The position numbers were made by a program, and so were the translations under genes. Of a stretch of 63,837 nt of DNA, positions 50,994-60,855 are shown piece after piece (position 1 is the stretch's first letter; each line of letters begins with the position of its first letter). The DNA lies in contig JAHLFK010000058.1 in assembly GCA_018883805.1 (NCBI GenBank), positions 1-63,837 of the forward strand, read 5' to 3'. The notes under the pieces were generated by a model. That model worked only from the letters and a program-made list of their open reading frames with translations. It was not told the origin of the DNA and made no database searches. This stretch comes from Candidatus Limosilactobacillus merdavium (lineage in GTDB: Bacteria; Bacillota; Bacilli; Lactobacillales; Lactobacillaceae).

Positions 50994-51398
50994 ATGAATT
51001 ATTTGACTGAAGAAGAAATTATGGAAATTAACCGCCAAATAATTCAGTATGCAGGAGAAGGGATGATTCAGGTTTTAGATCCGAACGGGCTAAATAGTAT
51101 TGTCGAAGCTCCTCAGCAAACTTTCTTTGGCCGGGAAGCCTATCCAACAGTTTGGCTGAAGGCAGCGTATTACCTACAAAAGCTTACTAAAAAGCATGTT
51201 TTTGCTGATGGTAATAAACGAACAGCATTAGAAGCAGCAAAAGTGTTTCTTTTGCTAAACAATATTAATGTAAAATTTCATGGTATTGAAGCCGGACAAA
51301 TGGTCCTAGATGTTACTAATTCTCCTGACTCGGAGGAAGTTATGTTAAAAGTAGCAAGATATTTGAAAGATCATCAAATTAAAAACAAGAGTGAGTAG
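50994..51398 (+). CDS. doc: Fic/Doc-family toxin (death-on-curing)
   Basis: HVFADGNKRTALEAAKVFLLLNN Doc core motif. Confidence 0.9.
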   Translation: MNYLTEEEIMEINRQIIQYAGEGMIQVLDPNGLNSIVEAPQQTFFGREAYPTVWLKAAYYLQKLTKKHVFADGNKRTALEAAKVFLLLNNINVKFHGIEAGQMVLDVTNSPDSEEVMLKVARYLKDHQIKNKSE

Positions 51399-51399
51399 T

Positions 51400-53907
51400 A
51401 TGGTGCAATTAAAGTTAGACAAAATAGTTAAAGAAATTAATCATTATTTTGACCAAGGATATCAGTACGTATTCTGGTATGACCCTGATGGTGAATTTGC
51501 AGATGATGTAACTGAAGGCAATCAGTATTTAAAAGATAATTTAGCTGCAGAATTACAGCCCGTTGGTGAGAAGGAACAGTTTAAAATTAAGCGAAAACTA
51601 CTGGATAAAAAGAATCAAGACCGTAGTTTTTTAGTTTATGTAAAAGCAAAAAGGCCTCAGCTACAATTTGATTATTTTGCTGACATGGAGCGTTATGGCC
51701 ATATATTTAGTGCTAAGGCTAGCGATATAGTGTTTGAACAATTGGCTGAGCAATTAAACTTTGATAATTCAAAAAGGAATTTTGTCAAAAAATATTTAAA
51801 ATATTTTCGGGCTAAGTCCAGGCGTCAAACATATATTCATAATTTTGAGTCAAGATTAATAAATCATCCTGAATTAATGATCTTATCTAATTTAGCTGGC
51901 TTAGATCATTTTGATGAAAATTCGCTATTGATGGCAGTCTTCAAAGGGGGAATGGATGAATCTAATAACAAGATTATTCGATCATTCAGTAAATATGATG
52001 TTTTGCCATTATTTTGGCAGATATACGATAAATACTTTGGCTGCAGTAATGTTAGAAGCTTAAAGGGACTGTTTGATGGTGCTTTCGTTACAAGCGTCTA
52101 TAGTCAATTAGAAGAAAAAATTCCATCAGAGTTATTAGCCCAACCTTTTGAAAATTATTCGAACGTGCAAGTTTTCATGAAGCGCTTTAGTGATTCTCGT
52201 AAATACCAAGAACTATACCAGAATTTAACGGGAACGGCATGGAACGAACTTAAGCTAGGTACTTACCTAAAAGATGAAAACGTTCAAGATTTATTAAGAG
52301 TTGACGGTATAAAACAGATTGACGAATTACTCTTAGAAAGAGTCAGGGCCAATTTTAATGCGGATGGTACTGTCACTGATGGTGATGAGACTATCGGTGT
52401 AATCGATCAAGTAACCAGAGGAGTAAATGCGTTTAATCCGGAATTCAACTTTTTAAAAGAGGCTTATCATTTGTTGAAGTATCGACCACGATTCTATGAT
52501 GACTGGCATGAAATGCTTAATGATTATGTAAATAAAGTATTTAAAGTTGATACTCATTACCGCTATTTGGTAACTAATTACCGACGTATTTCCGAAGATA
52601 AGCGTCACAAATATGAAGATATTAAGCGTATGGTTGATGATTATTATAACGATCAGATATTAGAACAGTCCGTTCGTGAGTGGAATACTACCTTTCAGCT
52701 TCAAGATGTTGAATCTAATCAGCGGGAACAAAATTTCTATAGGAACTTTGTTCATGGTGCTAATGAGCGGATCGTTGTGATTATTTCAGATGCTTTTCGA
52801 TATGAAGCAGCACATGAGCTTCAAGCTCAGATAGCTAATGATGATAGGATTACAAGTAAAATGGACTATCTACTGACCGGATTACCGTCCGTTACGTATA
52901 TGGGGATGCCTTCACTTCTGCCCCACCATAAGCTGGAGTGGCAAAAGGATAATGTGCTAGTAGATGGTCATATGGCTAATAATGCTGATAATCGCCGTAA
53001 AATTTTACAATTATGGGATAAAAATAATGACCTATTAAAACTGGATGATATTCTAAAAGCTACCAGTAAGGAAATTAAGGCCATGATTGCTAACAAAAAT
53101 GTTATCTATGTGTATCACAATCAGGTTGATGCAATAGGCGATAATTTAAAAACGGAAGACGAGACTTTTAGGGCGACTGATCAAGCAATTGATGAGATAA
53201 GAAGAGCTATTCAAGTATTAAGAACAAATAGCGTATCGCATATTATCGTGACTGCTGATCATGGCTTTATCTACCGTGAAGCGTCAGTGGAGGAACAAAG
53301 TAAAATTGATATTCCAGCAAGTGATTATAATGGTAAAATATCGCCGCGCTATTTGATGACACCAGATGACCTTTCGAATATTCCTGGGGTTATGTCAGTG
53401 AAACTGGGCATTAGTCTGACAAATAATGATCAAACGAATGTTTATTACCCTGCTACTGTGAATGTTTTTAAGTCCCAAGGTGGTAAAAATTATGTACACG
53501 GCGGATCATCATTACAGGAAATGGTAATTCCTGTATTAGATATGAGAATGAACTCGTCAAGATCAAAGGCCGAGTTTGCCGAAATAAGATTAGCAGCTAC
53601 TCAACATAGTATTAATGCCCTAAGGATGACGTTGAAATTCAATCAAGTCGAACCAATTAGTGACTTGATAAGGCCTCGTAAATTTAACATCTACTTCATG
53701 AATCAATTTGGACAGGTAATTTCAAATGTTGCTACTATTAACGCTAATCGAACAGATGCAGAGATTAATCAACCATTATCAGCAGATATCGTAATACAAA
53801 ATCGACAATATGATCGGAGTGAAGATTACTATCTAGTTATTGATCCGGATAAGGGATCGATTACTAATCCTAGATACCACTATCAAATGAACCTGATAAA
53901 TGATTAA
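51400..53907 (+). CDS. pglZ: BREX-1 alkaline phosphatase-fold protein PglZ
   Basis: VVIISDAFRYEAAHEL, HIIVTADHGFIYRE, SSLQEMVIPVL; synteny. Confidence 0.95.
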   Translation: MVQLKLDKIVKEINHYFDQGYQYVFWYDPDGEFADDVTEGNQYLKDNLAAELQPVGEKEQFKIKRKLLDKKNQDRSFLVYVKAKRPQLQFDYFADMERYGHIFSAKASDIVFEQLAEQLNFDNSKRNFVKKYLKYFRAKSRRQTYIHNFESRLINHPELMILSNLAGLDHFDENSLLMAVFKGGMDESNNKIIRSFSKYDVLPLFWQIYDKYFGCSNVRSLKGLFDGAFVTSVYSQLEEKIPSELLAQPFENYSNVQVFMKRFSDSRKYQELYQNLTGTAWNELKLGTYLKDENVQDLLRVDGIKQIDELLLERVRANFNADGTVTDGDETIGVIDQVTRGVNAFNPEFNFLKEAYHLLKYRPRFYDDWHEMLNDYVNKVFKVDTHYRYLVTNYRRISEDKRHKYEDIKRMVDDYYNDQILEQSVREWNTTFQLQDVESNQREQNFYRNFVHGANERIVVIISDAFRYEAAHELQAQIANDDRITSKMDYLLTGLPSVTYMGMPSLLPHHKLEWQKDNVLVDGHMANNADNRRKILQLWDKNNDLLKLDDILKATSKEIKAMIANKNVIYVYHNQVDAIGDNLKTEDETFRATDQAIDEIRRAIQVLRTNSVSHIIVTADHGFIYREASVEEQSKIDIPASDYNGKISPRYLMTPDDLSNIPGVMSVKLGISLTNNDQTNVYYPATVNVFKSQGGKNYVHGGSSLQEMVIPVLDMRMNSSRSKAEFAEIRLAATQHSINALRMTLKFNQVEPISDLIRPRKFNIYFMNQFGQVISNVATINANRTDAEINQPLSADIVIQNRQYDRSEDYYLVIDPDKGSITNPRYHYQMNLIND

Positions 53908-54028
53908 ATCAGTTAATAACAAGAGTATGGAAATCTCCTAACGGCTAGTAGGATTTAGGGCTGTGGGGGATTTTTTGGTTTGTTTGGTAATTTGATTGGA
54001 AATAAGGTAAGCACCGAAGGGAAGCTTT

Positions 54029-55099
54029 TTAGAATATATTGATTATATCCTCTATTTGACGTTTTAAACTACCTTTAAAAAAAGAATTCTTGAAATTTGC
54101 ACCAATAACATTGTTATAGTAATCACCGTTTAAGAAATTCTTTAATGACTCACGCATCTGATTATACTTATTAATATCGGCGTTACGGTGGTTAATTTCT
54201 TTATCAAAGTGCTCAAAACGGTTGAAGACATATTCCTTTGTGCGTTTGTACTTGCGACTGATACTTCTATCGATAGCACGAATATCCGCATCGTTTAGTG
54301 TGATAGAGAAGGCATCACTATTTCCATTAATAACTTCTTTTAAATTACGGCGAATATATAATGATACGGGTTCTAAAGGATGCAATATGGAGTCGAGATT
54401 TTCCATCTCACGTTTTAGTGAAATTCCTTTTAAATGCTTGTAGTGAACAATTAGTTTATCATGCAAATCAAGATTAGCATAAGATTCAGTAGTGTTAGCG
54501 TGGATTTTACTACTATTAAAATCTATTTTATTAGATGGTACCGTTATTAGCTTATAGTAGTCTGGAGCTTGTTTAGCAAATTTTCTAGCCATCTTTAGTA
54601 CACTTTTTTGGTTAATTCTTATTGAACTGGAAGACTTATGTCCTGAGGAGAGATGCCCTTGTATATCATATGTGATTCTATCCATACTATAGTAAAGATC
54701 CATATTATCATTCTTGGGACTAATAACTCCCCATTCTTCTTCTTCGTATAAGTTATTGGTGCCATTTTTAGTTGGCTTTAAAGATGAGACTACGTTAAGC
54801 AGTTTTGCAATGCTCTCACTATCCAATACTGAAAGTGTAGATAGGGAAGCAGCGTGAAGGTCTTCTGGAGATCCATTGATTGTATTTATTAAAAGCATGG
54901 TATGTTGACGGTCTATATGCTGCCAATTAATATTAGCATTTGCTAATAATTTATTTAGACGAGATCTAGAAATACTGTTCTTAAAATTTCCTTCTGCGGA
55001 GAAATTGATGATTCTTAGTATTTCTTCAATTGAACAATATATTTTACCATTATCCAGCTCCAAGTACGTTTGGGGCTGGATTTCTTTGTATTTGTACAT
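54029..55099 (-). CDS. Hypothetical protein convergent to pglZ (candidate defence/accessory factor)
   Basis: 356 aa ORF within the element; no recognised motif. Confidence 0.6.
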   Translation of the reverse strand: MYKYKEIQPQTYLELDNGKIYCSIEEILRIINFSAEGNFKNSISRSRLNKLLANANINWQHIDRQHTMLLINTINGSPEDLHAASLSTLSVLDSESIAKLLNVVSSLKPTKNGTNNLYEEEEWGVISPKNDNMDLYYSMDRITYDIQGHLSSGHKSSSSIRINQKSVLKMARKFAKQAPDYYKLITVPSNKIDFNSSKIHANTTESYANLDLHDKLIVHYKHLKGISLKREMENLDSILHPLEPVSLYIRRNLKEVINGNSDAFSITLNDADIRAIDRSISRKYKRTKEYVFNRFEHFDKEINHRNADINKYNQMRESLKNFLNGDYYNNVIGANFKNSFFKGSLKRQIEDIINIF

Positions 55100-55311
55100 A
55101 ATAACACTCCAATCTTGAACGCAAAAAAGTGTCCGTATTTTTAATAGGAATTATGAGTGACAATAAAAATGTCAAAAGGAAAGCGGCCGTTTGAATTTTG
55201 ATATCAACAATTAAATTTTAGCATTTACTAATAACATAGTGCCATTTGTAAGTAATGATGGTCAATAGTTAACGAATAAAGTTAATAATAAACTTTGATA
55301 TCACAGTACTT

Positions 55312-55329
55312 ACGGCGTGCATACGCCGT
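55312..55329. repeat. Hairpin ACGGCGT-gcat-ACGCCGT upstream of rep
   Basis: Perfect 7-bp stem. Confidence 0.8.
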
Positions 55330-55545
55330 TGCCGAGCTCCGTCAACGGCATCCGCCAAGATTGCCGTCAGAACAGCTTTCGTGGATGATGACAAAATTGA
55401 TTGGGCTGGTGTAGAAGGCGCGTGGAATCAATGATTGTTGATCCTTTACAGGGCAAACATATTAAACGGGTAGATCGAATAGGGATAACAGTTAACTGCC
55501 CTTACTGCTAGTCCTTGAACGGTTACCCAGAAAGGATGAGAAGCG

Positions 55546-58155
55546 ATGTCAGATGACAATAAGTCAGCAAGTATCGAAGAACGGTACGCTAAGGCTTCAG
55601 ATTATTTGAAACGATACTCCCATTCTAGTCGAAAATTGTACCAAGTCATTCTTAAAGTTTTACCTCCTCTACAGGTTAATGATCAATATGACGAAGACAA
55701 TATTGATTTGGCAATTAAGGCTGGTAAGATCCTGGATCTTCTTGGTGAAGCGTCACGAACTTGGAACATCTCAATTCATTGGCTTTTCACCGTTTGCAAT
55801 CCGAGAATCAAGAAACGGTCTAATCCAAAGTACAGCCCGGTTTATGAACAACACGCAACCAGGTTACCATTGAATCGTTTCGGCGAACTAGATCGTATGG
55901 TGATGGATGAGGGTGGTAACTTAATTCGTGCTGGTGACAAGCTAGTTGGTGATGACCGCTTCGTTGGTAAGGGTTGTGAAGATTATGGGTCAGCCTGGGA
56001 TAATGATGGCAATGTTATTAAACATGATGCTCGTGGGCAACCAACCTTAGATGGATTCACTGCTTGGGTAGCACGACATATTGATGAACTTCAAAAGATC
56101 TGTTGCCGAAATCCAAACCGGGATCGTCACTTTGCTGCATTCTTCATAGGCCATCCGAGGGATGATGAGGAAAATAAACGAAATGGTGAAATGGAACATA
56201 AAGAGTCCCATGTTCATCTCGTTGTAGATATGCCAACCAGGCGCACGCGTTACCGGATGATGGAACTATTTGGTTACAACTTTGATGACTTAACAGAAAC
56301 GTTTAAATGGATTGATCAGATTAACGATCAACGAAATGAAAGGATAGCTGCTTTCTTAGGTACGTTACAAGGCGCTATGCAGAACTTTGTTGTAACTAAG
56401 CATTATATTTCATCAATTCAGTATCTGGTACACCAAAGTGGTAAGGCTAAACGCGATCAGAAGACCCCGTATTCGGTTAATGAAGTGATTAGCTGGTTAC
56501 CGGATGATCCAGGTAAAAGCTATTCGAGTATTGCCGGTGTTTATGATGATGAAATGGTTGCCAAGGGTATTGATTCAGCTATTGTTCACAACTTGCACAG
56601 TCCTTATAACCTAGCACACCACACCGCACGTTTAGTAGGACGTAACGACGGAGATCGTGTTTTTTCTGGACACCAATTGTCGGAATTAAGGAGCCTTGGA
56701 ACAAAGGGTGCCGGGAAAATGAACTTTAGTAAGCAATCTAAGAAGTTGATTCTGGATCAATTGATGGAATGGATTTATTCCGGGCGGATGCAAGTAACTG
56801 ATTGGAAAGATGCTATTCATGCCGCTTTTGATGATAGTGATGCAGCAGGTTTAATTGCTGATGGGATTTTTATCAGTCGTTTGACCGCTGTCTTAGACGA
56901 TCAACGTGAGTCAACGATTAATGACATTGATGCAGATCGTAATATGAACACGATTTTTATAAGCGCTGCACAGGGTGGTATTGGTAAATCATATCTTGCT
57001 AGTCGACTATGTCAATACTTAGAACAAGGGCGCACACCATATGTGACGGCGGCTGAAGATAAGAATAAAACAGTAGATTATTGGCAAGATTACCAGGATC
57101 AAGCAGCAGCCGTAATTGATGAAGTTTCAGCATCTTCAATTGAATGGAGTGCACTCAAAGATATGCTTGACCCTCACAAAATCCCGAGGGTTTCATCTCG
57201 ATTCCATAATGCTTGTCCTTGGAATCTGAATCTGCTAATTATGACGAATGTTTATTCGGATGGAGTTGCTGGATATGTGCGAGATGTCCTTCACTACGCC
57301 CCTGGAGTCACCAAATTAGGGTATTTGAAACAAGATGACTACGATAGACGTTCCTGGAGCCTTAAGACTAATGATTCAGAAGCAGGTCAAATTTATCTTT
57401 CACAGCTTAGCCAACTATTGCGTCGATTGCCAATCAATATCCATATGATTCCAACAGAAGATGGGAAAGGAACTGAAGTTGTTGTTTCAATCATCAATTT
57501 CCGCCCAGGTGGCCGTGCCATTAAAAATTATGACTATGTCTATACACGTGAGTCAGATCATATTTTTAATGTTGTAATCAATGAAGATTTGTCTGATCAA
57601 GATATGCAGCGGATTGTTAAAACTGTCGCTAAGATGATCAAAGATCTTCAAGACAAAGCGAAGACAATTTTTCGACAAGATCCTAATGCTGTCCTTGATA
57701 GTGCAAAAGGTTTCTTGGAACGGCATGCAGACTTTGGAGTCTATATTCGAGGTGGCCAAGCGTACCTTTCCGAGAATAAACAACAAAATAGTGGGTCAAA
57801 TTATCAAGATTTATTTCAAAATACGACGGCCACCTCACCAGCTACTAATATGTTAACGAACTTGAACCAACTCAGGTATGAACTATGGCCAGAGTTTGCT
57901 GGTAAAGATAATAATTTCCACCCTGAGCTTAACCAATTTACGGCGCTAATGCGTGGTTACCTAGTACCGATTCGACGTGATTACGGTGACGCGTGGACCG
58001 TGGCAAAGTTAAGTGATAAGTCGATGCAGTTACTCAAAAATCATCGGGCAACTGAACTGGTCATGCATCTTAATGCGATTACTTCCATTAAAGATAGTGA
58101 TAGTTATTTTGTGTTGAGTCAAAGCAAGAAAGTAGCTCGGATTTTAACAAGTTGA
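55546..58155 (+). CDS. Replication initiator: HUH (rolling-circle) domain fused to SF3-like helicase
   Basis: KESHVHLVVDMP (HUH), SSIQYLVHQSGKAKRDQKTPY, then ISAAQGGIGKSYLASRL Walker A and AAVIDEVSA Walker B. Confidence 0.8.
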   Translation: MSDDNKSASIEERYAKASDYLKRYSHSSRKLYQVILKVLPPLQVNDQYDEDNIDLAIKAGKILDLLGEASRTWNISIHWLFTVCNPRIKKRSNPKYSPVYEQHATRLPLNRFGELDRMVMDEGGNLIRAGDKLVGDDRFVGKGCEDYGSAWDNDGNVIKHDARGQPTLDGFTAWVARHIDELQKICCRNPNRDRHFAAFFIGHPRDDEENKRNGEMEHKESHVHLVVDMPTRRTRYRMMELFGYNFDDLTETFKWIDQINDQRNERIAAFLGTLQGAMQNFVVTKHYISSIQYLVHQSGKAKRDQKTPYSVNEVISWLPDDPGKSYSSIAGVYDDEMVAKGIDSAIVHNLHSPYNLAHHTARLVGRNDGDRVFSGHQLSELRSLGTKGAGKMNFSKQSKKLILDQLMEWIYSGRMQVTDWKDAIHAAFDDSDAAGLIADGIFISRLTAVLDDQRESTINDIDADRNMNTIFISAAQGGIGKSYLASRLCQYLEQGRTPYVTAAEDKNKTVDYWQDYQDQAAAVIDEVSASSIEWSALKDMLDPHKIPRVSSRFHNACPWNLNLLIMTNVYSDGVAGYVRDVLHYAPGVTKLGYLKQDDYDRRSWSLKTNDSEAGQIYLSQLSQLLRRLPINIHMIPTEDGKGTEVVVSIINFRPGGRAIKNYDYVYTRESDHIFNVVINEDLSDQDMQRIVKTVAKMIKDLQDKAKTIFRQDPNAVLDSAKGFLERHADFGVYIRGGQAYLSENKQQNSGSNYQDLFQNTTATSPATNMLTNLNQLRYELWPEFAGKDNNFHPELNQFTALMRGYLVPIRRDYGDAWTVAKLSDKSMQLLKNHRATELVMHLNAITSIKDSDSYFVLSQSKKVARILTS

Positions 58156-58202
58156 TGATAAGGAGTGTTGTCAAAAGGCAACGGGTCGGTGGTGGGTGTT
58201 TG

Positions 58203-58600
58203 CCTACTTTGAACGCCAAAGTAGGGTCGTGTTCTGGTTCTCTTTGCGACACAAAAGAGAAGGTGGAACCCAACCTAATCAGGACCCAAATTGGGTGGCT
58301 TAGGTTGCTGCATTTTGCTTCGGTTTGTTGCATACAAATGAAGGCCAAAAGGAAATTATTAAGAACTAATCTGGCAAGAATAGTTCTTGATTTAAGGGGG
58401 TGCAGGGGGAACAACATTCCCTTTGCCAAGTAGTCCTGTGATATCAGCAGGTAACTACTTGCCCGTTGCTTTTCTGGCCTTATTGCTAGTTGATTGGCAC
58501 GTGTAGCCAATCAACATGAGCGCGGAAATTAAAGGACCTTAAGGGCCATAATGACCAAGTGAATTTTAGCAATTTAATTGATGGTTTTATCATCAATTAA
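58203..58600. promoter_or_regulatory. Cluster of inverted repeats; putative oriT and/or replication origin region
   Basis: CCTACTTTG/CAAAGTAGG, TTCTCTTT/AAAGAGAA, AACCTAA/TTAGGTT, GTTGATTGGC/GCCAATCAAC, TTAATTGATG/CATCAATTAA upstream of mobilization genes. Confidence 0.55.
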
Positions 58601-58609
58601 CGGCCAGAA

Positions 58610-59212
58610 TTGCAACGTTATCTCACACTAGAAAGGAGCGATTTGATGCTGAATAATAGCCAATTAATCAAACGAAAACAGCATATTAAAATGCATCGTC
58701 GAGTGCCGGAGAAAAAGCACCCATACTTGCTACGAATTCCGCAAAGTGACTTTGAAAAACTTCAAGCTGTAGTAGGCGATGAGTCAATGAGTAAAGTGCT
58801 ACTTCGAGGATTAAAAACCGAATTGGACTATCATTTAGCGGTGCAGAATTTGATGAAAGAATTACCTGATTTTCAATCGGTAAAGCAATTAGATGAGTGG
58901 CGGTTTAAACATCTGAAAAGCAGCCCGGAATTGCTTGCTAAGCATGTGATGCCCGCAACAATTAAAGCCTATTTATGTCGGCTAGAACAGCACGATAAAT
59001 TGAAACAGTTTGCTTTGATTCAGTGGAATTCGATTGTGTACTACTTAAATCGGATTGGTGTTAATTTAAATCAACTAGCTCGTCAAGCTAATCAAGGTAA
59101 TGCAGTGAATAGTGAGCAGTTACAAAAGTTAATCCAAGTAACTGTAAGTTTATCACGTCTTATAAATGACAAATTCAAAGGTGATGATGACAGCGATGTA
59201 CGTGAAGAGTAA
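58610..59212 (+). CDS. MobC-like mobilization accessory protein
   Basis: Basic N-term, WNSIVYYLNRIGVNLNQLARQANQG typical MobC C-term motif. Confidence 0.7.
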   Translation: MQRYLTLERSDLMLNNSQLIKRKQHIKMHRRVPEKKHPYLLRIPQSDFEKLQAVVGDESMSKVLLRGLKTELDYHLAVQNLMKELPDFQSVKQLDEWRFKHLKSSPELLAKHVMPATIKAYLCRLEQHDKLKQFALIQWNSIVYYLNRIGVNLNQLARQANQGNAVNSEQLQKLIQVTVSLSRLINDKFKGDDDSDVREE

Positions 59213-60296
59213 TTACATTACTAACGCATATGGACGGTTGAAGTATCTCTTTGATGAACCAGCGCATGATGGTTCAGCTCAGCGTGTACTCGGTGTGAAT
59301 GGCTCGCATGTGTATTTATGGGGACCACGTGGTCAACCATATTTATCGCAAAGTGGTTACTTCTTAAATCAACAGTTTAGGATGGTTAGACGCCGAGCTA
59401 CAAACAAACGAAAGCGACAACAAGCGCAACATTTGATTTGTTCATTCTCAGAAAGTGAGATGCCGACAGACGATCCAAAACAATTTGATTTGGAAGTTGA
59501 CCAAATTAACCAGTTAGTCGGCGGATTTATGAAACAATACTTTCCTAATACACAGTGGGTGTCGGCGGTACAAGCTGATGGTCAAGAAGGTCATAAACTA
59601 CATTGTCACATTCTGATTAATAGTGTGTACCCTGATGGCAAATGTGTTCGAACTAATTCTTTTAGCGTCAGTAAATTACGCCATGAATGGAATGATTATC
59701 TGAACAATCATTTTCTCGAGGTCACTGGTCATGTGTATGTTAATCCATTTGACAAGGAAAAGTCAGGTGAGGTAATCAAACCTAAGGGATGGCAGGCCGT
59801 TCTTAAGAGTACGTTGAGTTGGGCGCGGAGTCAGGCAAAGTCTATTGAAGAGTATTTATTACTACTAAAAGATAAAGATATTACGGTGACAAAGCGTAAT
59901 AAGAAAGGCGACTGGTCGTATCACATGACCGTAAATGGTAAAGAGAAGACCATTCGTGACTTTTACCAACGTCGTGATCGAAAGACCGGATTAGTTAAAT
60001 CAACGCGTGGAGTGGGGAAGGAGTTTACACCGCTCAAGTTGAATAATTATTTTAACCAAAAACAGGAAACTAAGGAGGTTTCAGTCGATGAAGAATCTAA
60101 AAAATTCCATGGACGATCTGAACAACTTGTTGAAGCCAACAGGCAACAGCGACAAATGTTCCAAGAATACATCGCGCGACAACAACTTGAAGCAGATGAT
60201 GAAGAGCCTGGCAACCAAGCAGGATCTACAAAACTGGACGGGCGACATCAGCAAGACTCTAAACAATCAGAAGAACAATCTGAACCAGGGAGTTAG
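59187..60296 (+). CDS. Relaxase/mobilization nuclease (HUH)
   Basis: GQEGHKLHCHILINSV three-His motif; overlaps MobC-like gene end. Confidence 0.85.
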   Translation: MTAMYVKSNYITNAYGRLKYLFDEPAHDGSAQRVLGVNGSHVYLWGPRGQPYLSQSGYFLNQQFRMVRRRATNKRKRQQAQHLICSFSESEMPTDDPKQFDLEVDQINQLVGGFMKQYFPNTQWVSAVQADGQEGHKLHCHILINSVYPDGKCVRTNSFSVSKLRHEWNDYLNNHFLEVTGHVYVNPFDKEKSGEVIKPKGWQAVLKSTLSWARSQAKSIEEYLLLLKDKDITVTKRNKKGDWSYHMTVNGKEKTIRDFYQRRDRKTGLVKSTRGVGKEFTPLKLNNYFNQKQETKEVSVDEESKKFHGRSEQLVEANRQQRQMFQEYIARQQLEADDEEPGNQAGSTKLDGRHQQDSKQSEEQSEPGS

Positions 60297-60855
60297 TGAT
60301 ATTGCCCATCAGGCTATTAAGGATGCTTGGAGTGATGGTCGTACGAAGTCATACGCAGACCTAGAGCAGAAGTTTGAGGGCCAACAAGCGAGAATTGACC
60401 GGATGAATGTTTCAAAAGCACGAGCCGAAGTAATGGCCAGTGCTGATCATTCAAAGATTGAACAATTGGATCAAGTTGTTAATAAGCTAGTTATTGTGAT
60501 TAATCACAATAGTAATTTGTTGCGACAGTTAATCAACAAGGTTCAGCAACCAGTTGATATTGATGGTCATGACCTTTTACGTGTGATGCGTGAAGAGGCT
60601 AATTCTACTACCAGTCAACTTCTAAGTAAAGAAGTGGTTACTTATATTAATAGGATTAAAGATTCAATTGAAATGGATAAGCAAGAGGTCACTAAGTCAC
60701 ATAAGGTAATGGAAAATGTCCTAACTAAGTTTTCTAATTCATCGTTAGTTATTTTAGCTGGAATTCTGCTGTCCGGTGTGATGCCGTGGTGGCCGGTAAA
60801 GATTATTGTTGGTATTGGAGCAATTATTGGAGGAATTATCTATGGTAAAGATTAA
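60088..60855 (+). CDS. MobB-like protein with C-terminal TM region, nested start inside relaxase gene
   Basis: ATG preceded by AAGGAGG; out-of-frame 209-nt overlap with relaxase; C-term hydrophobic helices. Confidence 0.7.
   Translation: MKNLKNSMDDLNNLLKPTGNSDKCSKNTSRDNNLKQMMKSLATKQDLQNWTGDISKTLNNQKNNLNQGVSDIAHQAIKDAWSDGRTKSYADLEQKFEGQQARIDRMNVSKARAEVMASADHSKIEQLDQVVNKLVIVINHNSNLLRQLINKVQQPVDIDGHDLLRVMREEANSTTSQLLSKEVVTYINRIKDSIEMDKQEVTKSHKVMENVLTKFSNSSLVILAGILLSGVMPWWPVKIIVGIGAIIGGIIYGKD

Noticed and set aside
53930-54030. Possible brxL start downstream of pglZ
   Set aside because: Next + strand sequence is a short intergene followed by a convergent unrelated ORF; no Lon-like AAA+ protease sequence in the window.
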